Shown: piece by piece, positions 1 through 7,597 of the stretch | How the letters are laid out: every line of letters starts with the position of its first letter | Numbering within the stretch: position 1 is the first letter of the stretch | From: Alphaproteobacteria bacterium | GTDB taxonomy: Bacteria > Myxococcota_A > UBA796 > GCA-2862545 | Length of the DNA: 64,000 bases | Reading direction: 5' to 3' | Assembly (NCBI GenBank): GCA_020632885.1 | Contig: JACKEQ010000003.1 | Span: forward strand, 124,001 to 188,000 | Notes under the pieces: generated by a model | Told to the model about the DNA's origin: nothing | The model's input: the letters and a program-made list of their open reading frames with translations, nothing else | Databases searched by the model: none | Made by a program: the position numbers and the translations under genes

Positions 1-1983
1 CCGGAAGCCCTGCCCGTCCACGTGGAACCGGTAGTCGTCCATCCGCCTGCAGATGGCGCTCGCGATGGTCTCGGCGCGCTCGGGCGGGCAGTGCTCGAGG
101 ATGATGGCGAACTCGTCCCCGCCGAGCCGGGCCAGGGTGTCGCTCGCGCGGATGCTCTCGCCGAGGATTCCCGCGACCTCCTGGAGGAGCTGGTCGCCCA
201 CGGCGTGGCCGCAGGTGTCGTTCACCACCTTGAACTGGTCGAGGTCCAGGAACAGCAGGGCGTGGGTCGATGCGTCGACATGGGCCCGGTCGACGGCACG
301 GCCCAGGCGGAGCTCGAACTCGGCGCGGTTGACCAACCCGGTCAGCGCGTCGTGGGTGGCGCGATAGGTCATCTCGGAGGCGATGCGGCGGGTCTCCGTG
401 ACGTCGTGCAGGACGACGACCCAGCCGAGCGTGCTGCCGTCCACCGCGCGGATGGCGGACACCGTCTCCTCCACGCCGTACTCGGTGCCATCACGGGCCA
501 CGAGGACCGCGTTCACGTCCACCTCGGGCGCGAGGTGCGGTCGACCCGGGGTCCTCGGGAGCACCGTGCGCTCGAGCTCGTCCACGAGGTGCACCACCTC
601 ACCGACCTCGAGGCCCTCGGCCTCCTGGATGTCGAACCCCGTGAGCCTCGCAGCCACCGGGTTCATCCAGCGCACCCTGCCCCTGGCGTCCGTCGTGATC
701 ACGGCGTCCCCGATGGACTCCAGAGTGACCCGCATGAGCTCGTGCTGCTCGGCGAGCTGGCGGCTCAGGGCCTGCAAGCGGGTCCGATCCGCGACCAGCG
801 CGGCCTCCATGGCCTTCTGCTCGGTGACGTCCCAGTTCACGCCCACGACGCGCACCGCCTGCCCGTGACCGTTGCGATGCACGTCACCGGCCGCGTGCAC
901 CACCCGGACGACGCCCGAAGGCCACACGACCCGGAAGTCCGTCTCGAAGCGACGCACCCCCCCGATGGCGTCCTCGAGGAGATCCGCGATCATCTCACGG
1001 TCACCCGGATGCACGCGCTCCAGCCACAGGTCCACCGGGCTTCGCTCCTCCCCCACCCGCATCCCGTAGAGGCGGAACATCTGGTCGTCCCAGACCACCT
1101 CGTCCGCGACCAGATCGAGCTCCCAGACACCCACGCCCGCGTTGTCGTTGGCGAGGGCGAGCCGCAGCGCGTTCTGCTCGTAGGCATCGTGCTGCTCGCG
1201 GGCGTCCGTGATGTCCTGGAAGGCACCGAGCAGCCGCACCGGGACCCCGTCGACGCGCTCCACCTCCCCCACGGCACGCACCCAGATCCTCCGACGGTCC
1301 ACGCGGATGAGGGGCAGCTCGAGGTCCCACCCGACCCCCTCCTCCATCGCGTGGAGCACGGCCCCTTCGATGGCCGCGCGCGCCTCGGGCGCGTAGAAGT
1401 GGATGGCCTCCTCGAGCGTGGGCTGGAATTCGTCGGGGACCCCGTGGATCCGGCGGGTCTGGGCTGTCCACCTCAGCTTCATGGTGTCGAGCTCGAGCAC
1501 CCAGCCCCCGACGTTCGCGAGCTCGCCGACACGATTGAGCAGCCACTCGCTCCGGGCCAGGGCCTCCTCCTGGCCCTTGCGCATCGTGAGATCCAGGTGC
1601 GTGCCGTACATCCACTCGGGCGCACCGTCCGCCGTCCGCGTCATCACGCGCCCAAGATCGAGCACCCACACCCAGTGGCCTTCCTTGTGACGCATCCGGG
1701 CCTCGCACTCGTACGCGTCGGTGTCGCCGCGGAAGTGCGCCTCCAGCAGCGCGCCAGAGTGCGCGAGGTCGTCCGGGTGGGCGAAGGCCATCCACGTCTC
1801 GATGGTGGTGGGCCCGAGCTCCTCCAGGGTGTGTCCGACGATCTCGGCCCAGCGCTCGTTGAACCGGGTCTCCCCGGTCTGCACGTTCCACTCCCAGGTC
1901 CCGGCACCGGTCCCCTCCAGGATGTGGGACAGGCGGGCAGCGTGGTCGAGGAGCGCGGCACGATCGGGCAAGGGGGCCTCCAC
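1..1983 (-). CDS. Multi-PAS diguanylate cyclase (GGDEF), 3' end beyond window
   Basis: The minus strand is open from a GTG at 1983 to the window edge, so about 661 residues are visible and the end is missing. Four PAS/PAC-type sensor modules can be read, beginning near residues 15, 135, 275 and 415; the PAC tail 'VNWDVTEQKAMEAAL' is typical. A GGDEF domain follows from about residue 540 (ATHDALTGLVNRAEF), with the active-site motif LGGDEFA near residue 620 and an RASD inhibitory I-site five residues before it. The protein should therefore make cyclic di-GMP under feedback control. Whether an EAL phosphodiesterase domain follows cannot be seen. No transmembrane segment is apparent, so it is probably a soluble sensor. 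An in-frame ATG near 2071 would extend the N-terminus over the divergent gene; GTG is preferred because the PAS homology starts there. It is divergent from the tubulin-like operon, about 90 bases away. Confidence 0.88.
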   Translation of the reverse strand, partial: MEAPLPDRAALLDHAARLSHILEGTGAGTWEWNVQTGETRFNERWAEIVGHTLEELGPTTIETWMAFAHPDDLAHSGALLEAHFRGDTDAYECEARMRHKEGHWVWVLDLGRVMTRTADGAPEWMYGTHLDLTMRKGQEEALARSEWLLNRVGELANVGGWVLELDTMKLRWTAQTRRIHGVPDEFQPTLEEAIHFYAPEARAAIEGAVLHAMEEGVGWDLELPLIRVDRRRIWVRAVGEVERVDGVPVRLLGAFQDITDAREQHDAYEQNALRLALANDNAGVGVWELDLVADEVVWDDQMFRLYGMRVGEERSPVDLWLERVHPGDREMIADLLEDAIGGVRRFETDFRVVWPSGVVRVVHAAGDVHRNGHGQAVRVVGVNWDVTEQKAMEAALVADRTRLQALSRQLAEQHELMRVTLESIGDAVITTDARGRVRWMNPVAARLTGFDIQEAEGLEVGEVVHLVDELERTVLPRTPGRPHLAPEVDVNAVLVARDGTEYGVEETVSAIRAVDGSTLGWVVVLHDVTETRRIASEMTYRATHDALTGLVNRAEFELRLGRAVDRAHVDASTHALLFLDLDQFKVVNDTCGHAVGDQLLQEVAGILGESIRASDTLARLGGDEFAIILEHCPPERAETIASAICRRMDDYRFHVDGQGFR

Positions 1984-2075
1984 GGGTCCCCATCGTCCGG
2001 GCCGGACGGCCCCTTTAGGGGGTGACAGCGCGACGTCATCGCGGCGGACGGATAGGCCACCGGGAGGAGGCATCC

Positions 2076-5000
2076 ATGGGCTTGCTCGCCGGAGAGAAGT
2101 TCTCTCCGACCCTCTTCATCGGACTCGGAGGCGCGGGCAGCCGCGTCGTGAACCTTCTCGCCGACAAGCTCACGCGGCACCCGCAGTGGAACCGCCTCAA
2201 GGACCTGACCCACTTCGCGGTCATCGACACGAACAAGGACGACCTGTACAAGAACCACGCGGTCAAGCCCGACGCGCGGTTCCTGGTGTCCGCGTTCGAC
2301 CGTCGCGCGTACGTGAAGCGCAAGCGCGGCGAGCTCGAGCTGCCCGAGGACACGAACCTCACGCAGTGGGTCCATCCCGACTACGACTTCCGGGCCACCC
2401 AGGGTGCTGGCGCCGGTCAGATCCGCGTCGAGAGCCGGCTGGGCCTCTACTACAACCTCGAGGACGACCGCGCGGGCATCCGCCGGAAGATCACCCAGAT
2501 GCTCGACCTCGCGACGCGCCGGGAGAACCCCTGGCGCGACAACGAGCACCGCGTCGTGAACATCTGCATGTACGCGTCGGTGGCGGGCGGCACGGGCTCC
2601 GGCGGCTTCCTGCCGATGGCGTACCTCCTCAAGGACCTCGTGCGCGACCACGGCTGGGGCCGGCCGAACCTCGTCGCCACGCTGTCCATGCCGTCCACGT
2701 TCCTCGATCGGGTCGAGCGGCAGCTCCACGACGACATCCAGGCCAACGGCTACGCCGCGCTCAAGGAGCTCGAGCTGCTCACGAAGCTCGGCTACCAGGG
2801 CCACCCGGACAGCTTCGAGCTCCACTACGACCCCGACGCCAGCTCGGACGCCCGGCGCTTCGTCGAGGAGCGTCCCTTCGCGCTCACCTACATCGTGGAC
2901 AAGCCCGCCGAGATCAGCCTCGAGCGCTACGAGCACGCCGTCGCGGACGCCGCCTTCCTGCAGATCTTCAGCCCGCTGCTCGGCGCCCAGGCCGGCGAGT
3001 ACGACAACTACGACAAGCACCAGAAGTCCCTCGCGCTCGACCACTTCGCGGTTCACTACGGCTGCTACGGCACGGCCCTCCTGCAGCTCCCGCGCCGCGA
3101 CGTGCTCCGCTACGCCGCCCTCCGCTACACCTCGCGTGCCCTCGCGAGTCACCTGGTGTTCGGCGCGGACCATCCAGACTTCCGCGTGCCCTACGGCGAG
3201 CCCCGCTTCGAGCGGCTCGACCAGGCCGAGAAGGACCGCATCGCGGACGAGAAGTTCCTCGCCTGGATCGCCTGGCAGGCCGGGCAGGAGGAGGCCGCCG
3301 ACGAGAAGGGCGTGTTCAGCGCGGTGCACGCGCAGCTCGATCGCCACGGCCGCGCGTGGGCCGACCACTTCCAGGAGCGGCTCCAGGCCATCTTCGACAA
3401 GCTCGACGAGCTCATCGACATCGCGCCCGTGAGCCAGGGCGACATCACCACCGGCAACCCCACGCTGTCCCGCCAGCTCGAGGGCCTGCGCCGCGACACC
3501 GCGGCATCCCGCAGCCGCGTGATGGGCGAGCTGCTCCAGGCGAGCATCACGGACCTCCGCACCGACCGCTTCTTCGGCCGCCTGTTCGTGGATCTCGAGC
3601 TCAACCCGCTCGCCCAGCGCACGTTCCTGGTGCACGTCATCCGGCGCGCGTTCATCAGCCCCTTCCAGGACGACGAGGAAGGCGCGTGGCTCCAGGACGC
3701 CGGCGGCAACCCGAGCGATCTGAACGGCGACGGCGTGGCCCGCGAGGTCAAGGAGGCCGAGCAGCACCTCCAGGCCACCGCCGAGCAGGGGCTCATCGGC
3801 CGCATGTTCTCGAGCGAGAACAAGGAGTTCAACAAGGCCAAGCGCCGCGCCGTCCAGCTCTTCGACCGGCTGGCCGACGATCAGCGCGACTTCCTGAAGC
3901 GCACGTTCTGGCGGAGCTACGAGGGCGAGCTGCGCCTCGCCGTGGAGGCCCGGCTGGGCTCGTTCCGCAAGGTGGCCGAGATCGCCAGCGAGCAGGCACG
4001 CGACGCCGCGGACGGCGCCGAGCGCTTCCGGCGGGACCCCGGAGCGGACCCCTCCTCCGACATCGCGCGCTTCTACCTCGACACCGAGGTGATGCGGAAC
4101 GACCGCGCGGGCGATCGCCTCTGGGACCGCCTGTACACCCACCTCCTCGATCGCTCCGCGTACTTCGACGATCAGCGCATCTTCCAGGTGGTCAGCGAGG
4201 CCTTCGCGCCCGCGCGGGACGACGACACCGGACGCGTGCGCTCGCGCGACGCCACCGAGATCGTGGCGAACGTCCGGGAGCGCCTGGAGGCCGAGGGCAC
4301 CGAGGTGTTCGAGGTCGCGCTGCGCGAGCTGGACCTCCAGCGCGCCCTCGATCTCGAGGCCCGCTACACCGTGCTCGAGGAGCGCGGGACGAAGCTCGCC
4401 GACCTCGACCAGCGCGGCCGCCAGGAGGCCGTGGACAGCGTGGACCGCGACGAGGTGCGCCGCCGCACCCTCGACAAGCTCCAGCGCGTGGCCGACGAGT
4501 GCGTGACGCTCGCCCACCTCGACCGGGCTCGGGTGGGTGTCGACAGCACCGTGGTGCCGGCACGCATCTTCTACGCCGGCGTCGCACCGGCCTACGACAC
4601 CGACGAGCCCGACAGCCTGGGGCGCCTGCTGCGCCAGGTCGCGAGCGACGTGGACTTCGTGCAGGGCTGGACCGAGCCCGACGCCATCGTGCTCTACCGC
4701 GCCATGCTCGGCATCCCCCTGTACTTCTTCAAGCGCGTGACCGACGAGCTGTTCACCTCCTACAAGAAGGTGGATGCGCGCTCCAACCGGAGCTACCCGC
4801 TCCACATCGACGCGCAGTTCGAGAACGGGGGCGCACCGAACCTCGACCCCATGGAGCTCAAGGCCGCCCGAGAGAAGGCCCAGCGGGACGACGAGGCCCG
4901 GAAGGCCGCAGCCAGCCGCGACGCACGGCTACGCGGGTTCACCCTCTGCGCCATGCTCGGCACCATCGTGAAGGACGACGACGGGTACCGCTGGGAGATG

Positions 5001-5291
5001 CGCGGCTTCGGCAAGCCCCTCGCGCCGCGGCGTGCCGACGCGGCCGAGGCCTTCTGGCAGCTCGACCCCACCCTGCGGAACGACATGGTGGACGCCGCCG
5101 AGCGCACGATGACCCAGCGCTCCGTGGAGAAGCCCGACCGCGTCCGCCTCGTGGAGTCCCTGAAGGCCCACCGGGAGACCCTGTCGGGCCTCTACTACCA
5201 GGCCATCGCCGAGGAGCGTGAGGCCGAGAAGCGCTTCCTCGACGAGGAGCGCCGGGTGGTCGACGGGATGATCGGGGCCCTCGAGGGTTGA
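2076..5291 (+). CDS. Tubulin/FtsZ-superfamily GTPase, large 'tubulin-like' family
   Basis: A 1071-residue protein. The ATG at 2076 has a good ribosome site (GGGAGGAGG) and is preferred to an upstream GTG at 2022. Residues 12-22 (TLFIGLGGAGS) form the first nucleotide-binding loop, IDTNKDD near residue 50 resembles the tubulin T2/T3 region, and VAGGTGSGG near residues 168-176 is the tubulin/FtsZ GTP-phosphate signature. The remaining roughly 700 residues are charged and helical with no transmembrane segment, so the protein is much longer than FtsZ (about 400). It belongs to the poorly characterised 'tubulin-like' (Tubulin_2) group, which genome-context studies have linked to membrane remodelling. 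The next two genes are membrane proteins coupled by overlapping codons, so the GTPase probably acts at the inner membrane with them. Family assignment is strong from motifs; cellular role is inference. Confidence 0.85.
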   Translation: MGLLAGEKFSPTLFIGLGGAGSRVVNLLADKLTRHPQWNRLKDLTHFAVIDTNKDDLYKNHAVKPDARFLVSAFDRRAYVKRKRGELELPEDTNLTQWVHPDYDFRATQGAGAGQIRVESRLGLYYNLEDDRAGIRRKITQMLDLATRRENPWRDNEHRVVNICMYASVAGGTGSGGFLPMAYLLKDLVRDHGWGRPNLVATLSMPSTFLDRVERQLHDDIQANGYAALKELELLTKLGYQGHPDSFELHYDPDASSDARRFVEERPFALTYIVDKPAEISLERYEHAVADAAFLQIFSPLLGAQAGEYDNYDKHQKSLALDHFAVHYGCYGTALLQLPRRDVLRYAALRYTSRALASHLVFGADHPDFRVPYGEPRFERLDQAEKDRIADEKFLAWIAWQAGQEEAADEKGVFSAVHAQLDRHGRAWADHFQERLQAIFDKLDELIDIAPVSQGDITTGNPTLSRQLEGLRRDTAASRSRVMGELLQASITDLRTDRFFGRLFVDLELNPLAQRTFLVHVIRRAFISPFQDDEEGAWLQDAGGNPSDLNGDGVAREVKEAEQHLQATAEQGLIGRMFSSENKEFNKAKRRAVQLFDRLADDQRDFLKRTFWRSYEGELRLAVEARLGSFRKVAEIASEQARDAADGAERFRRDPGADPSSDIARFYLDTEVMRNDRAGDRLWDRLYTHLLDRSAYFDDQRIFQVVSEAFAPARDDDTGRVRSRDATEIVANVRERLEAEGTEVFEVALRELDLQRALDLEARYTVLEERGTKLADLDQRGRQEAVDSVDRDEVRRRTLDKLQRVADECVTLAHLDRARVGVDSTVVPARIFYAGVAPAYDTDEPDSLGRLLRQVASDVDFVQGWTEPDAIVLYRAMLGIPLYFFKRVTDELFTSYKKVDARSNRSYPLHIDAQFENGGAPNLDPMELKAAREKAQRDDEARKAAASRDARLRGFTLCAMLGTIVKDDDGYRWEMRGFGKPLAPRRADAAEAFWQLDPTLRNDMVDAAERTMTQRSVEKPDRVRLVESLKAHRETLSGLYYQAIAEEREAEKRFLDEERRVVDGMIGALEG

Positions 5292-7597
5292 GCGGGCTCG
5301 CCAACGCGCTCGTGATCGTCGGGCTGGGCCCCTGCGGGCTGCGCATCGCGCGCGACCTCGAGGGCACCGCGGACGCCATCGCGACGCCGACCTCCCCACC
5401 TCACGCCGCGGTGGCGACGCTCGACGGGGGTGCGCTGGGCCGTCTGTTCGCCGCGAAGGCCGCCGGCCTGCTGGAGGCGGGCGCCGGTCGTGCGCACGGG
5501 CAGGCGCGCCTGGACATCGTCGTCGTCGCGGACGCCAGCGAGCTCGACGAGGACGGGCTGGTGGGCGCTCTCCGATCCATCACGGACGTGCTGGCCGACG
5601 ACTTCCCGGTGCTCTTCCCCCCGGGCGCCCCCCCCGAGCAGCGGTCGGTGTGGGCCACCCTCGTGCTCGGCACTCCACCCCTGGTGGCCACTCCGCAGGG
5701 CCAGGCCTTCGCGTCGCTCCTGGCCGCGATGGACGCCGCCCGCCCCACGCTGCGGCATCCCGCGGTCGCCCGGTGCCTGCTGCTCCCGCGCCAGACCACG
5801 AGCGGCCGCCTGTCGGACGACGGTCTGGAGGCCGCGCTGCGCGCCACGGTGCAGACGCTGTTCATGAGCGGCTGCCGGGACGACGACCGGGTGCGGTCCG
5901 CCCTGGCGCACCGCGCGGACACCGCGTGGATCGGCACGGTGGCGGTGGCCACGAACGAACTGCCGGTCGCCCGTCTCCGCGCGTACGCCCGCTGGCGGCT
6001 GGCGCTCTCGGGTCTCGACGTGCTGCTCGAGCAGGCCGAGCAGCCCACCACCGACCCCAGCCGCGCGGAGGCCCTCCGCCAGCAGCTCGACCCCGACGGG
6101 CTCCTGGAGGACTTCACCAGCGGCGAGCCCGCCCAGAAGGTGCGTGCGCGGGCCGCCCGGATCTCGGGCGCCGAGGACCACCTCCCCGAGGCGTGGTCCG
6201 TCTCGCTCACCGAGCGCCCCATGGACGTGCGCGCGCGATTCCGGGTGCTGTTCGAGCCCATCGCCAAGCCGTGGAGCCGCCGGATCGACCCCACCAGCGA
6301 CCCCGACCACCACGCGATGCTCCGGCTCGTCGACCAGGTCGAGGCGGACACGCTCGGCGCGGTCGACCGCAAGCTCACGGCGCTCCTCGACGAGCAGCTC
6401 GAGCCCACGACCGCGCTCCGGGTGCTGCCGTCCCTCGAGCACGCCCTCAAGCAGGTCGCCCACGCCCTCGACGAGGAGCTCGCCCACGCCATCGAGCCCC
6501 TGCCCTCGCCCGAGCCGCCCGCCCCTCCCGACGACCCCGGTCTCCACACCCTCGAGCGCGTGATCGACGGTCGGCCGGGCCTGGCCTCCACCTGGCCCGT
6601 GCTCCTGGCCCTCACCGGCGGGGTGACCGCCGTGATCGTGCTCTTCGTGAGCTGGCTCGTGGTGCCGCCGCCCGCCGGCATCTCCAGCACCCCGGTTCCC
6701 CCGACGTCCACGGAGGCCTGGGCCGTGGGTCTGCTCCTCGGGATGCTCGTCGCCGGCGTCTGGCAGATCGGCGTGCTCTGGTCCTGGCGGGCCGACGCGC
6801 GGGAGCAGCTCACCAAGCGGACCCACGAGCTGGACGCCGCCTGGAAGCGCGGGGGGGCCGGCCAGGAGCGCGAGCAGGCCGAGCGGCTCCTCGCGGTGCG
6901 CCGCCGACGCACGGCCCACGACCTGCGCCGGCGCTACCAGTCCGCCCTCGAGCGTCTGGGAGGCCTCCGGGCCGCCATCCGCCAGTCCCGGAACGCCGCC
7001 TCCACGGCCCTGGCCGACCTCCGCGTGCGCATCGGCGCGCTCCCGTCCCAGGACGACCTGTCCGGCCTGGTGGGCACCGACAGCCCGCTGCATGGGTCCC
7101 TGGTGGGTCCCGAGGTCCTCGCCCAGCGGCTCGAGGGGGCGGGCTCCCATCGCGATCTCCAGCGCTGGGCGGCCCAGATCCTCACGGACACCTGGCCGGC
7201 CAGCGGGGGCATCGAGGTGGACCTGCCGTGCCTCGACACGGCCCGCCTGCTCGCGGCCTGCGACCAGGCGCTGGGCCCTCTCGACGCGTCCACCCTCCTC
7301 GGCGGTGAGGCGGAGACGGCGACGAACGCGCGGTCGTTCGTGGCGCGGGCGGTCCCCGCCCTCGGCTTCGGTGTGACGCCGCGCGACGTGCACGGTGACC
7401 CCGTCGCCGGCCTGGGGCGGAGCCGGGTGCTGCTCGTGGCCCCGTCCGGCCTGCGGGGAGGCGTAGAGGGCGCGCTCGCCGACAGCCCCGTGCAGCTCGA
7501 GCCCCTCTGGACCGGGGCCGCCGTGCCCTGGATGTCGCTCCTGGCCGTGTGGGACGGGTTCTCGGCCGATCAGGTCGTGCGGGGGATGGGACGATGA
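5288..7597 (+). CDS. Two-TM coiled-coil protein of the tubulin-like cassette
   Basis: A 769-residue protein starting at TTG 5288, whose bases overlap the TGA of the tubulin-like gene (TTGA), so translation is probably coupled. The N-terminus (ALVIVGLGPCGLRIA) has the look of a Rossmann or tubulin-type first loop, but no GGTGSG signature follows. It may be a degenerate partner of the GTPase (inference). Residues about 434-459 and 477-500 are hydrophobic and likely span the membrane. They are followed by a charged helical stretch to about residue 560 rich in Arg, Glu and Leu (likely coiled coil) and a C-terminal domain of about 200 residues. Both large domains would lie on the same, probably cytoplasmic, side. 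No family was recognised beyond this. Its stop overlaps the next start (ATGA). Confidence 0.75.
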   Translation: MSGLANALVIVGLGPCGLRIARDLEGTADAIATPTSPPHAAVATLDGGALGRLFAAKAAGLLEAGAGRAHGQARLDIVVVADASELDEDGLVGALRSITDVLADDFPVLFPPGAPPEQRSVWATLVLGTPPLVATPQGQAFASLLAAMDAARPTLRHPAVARCLLLPRQTTSGRLSDDGLEAALRATVQTLFMSGCRDDDRVRSALAHRADTAWIGTVAVATNELPVARLRAYARWRLALSGLDVLLEQAEQPTTDPSRAEALRQQLDPDGLLEDFTSGEPAQKVRARAARISGAEDHLPEAWSVSLTERPMDVRARFRVLFEPIAKPWSRRIDPTSDPDHHAMLRLVDQVEADTLGAVDRKLTALLDEQLEPTTALRVLPSLEHALKQVAHALDEELAHAIEPLPSPEPPAPPDDPGLHTLERVIDGRPGLASTWPVLLALTGGVTAVIVLFVSWLVVPPPAGISSTPVPPTSTEAWAVGLLLGMLVAGVWQIGVLWSWRADAREQLTKRTHELDAAWKRGGAGQEREQAERLLAVRRRRTAHDLRRRYQSALERLGGLRAAIRQSRNAASTALADLRVRIGALPSQDDLSGLVGTDSPLHGSLVGPEVLAQRLEGAGSHRDLQRWAAQILTDTWPASGGIEVDLPCLDTARLLAACDQALGPLDASTLLGGEAETATNARSFVARAVPALGFGVTPRDVHGDPVAGLGRSRVLLVAPSGLRGGVEGALADSPVQLEPLWTGAAVPWMSLLAVWDGFSADQVVRGMGR

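Noticed and set aside
1644..5221. Very long open frames antisense or out of frame to the tubulin-like gene
   Set aside because: High GC content makes stop codons rare in all frames; the tubulin-like frame has motifs and a ribosome site while the others have low-complexity Arg/Pro/Gly content.
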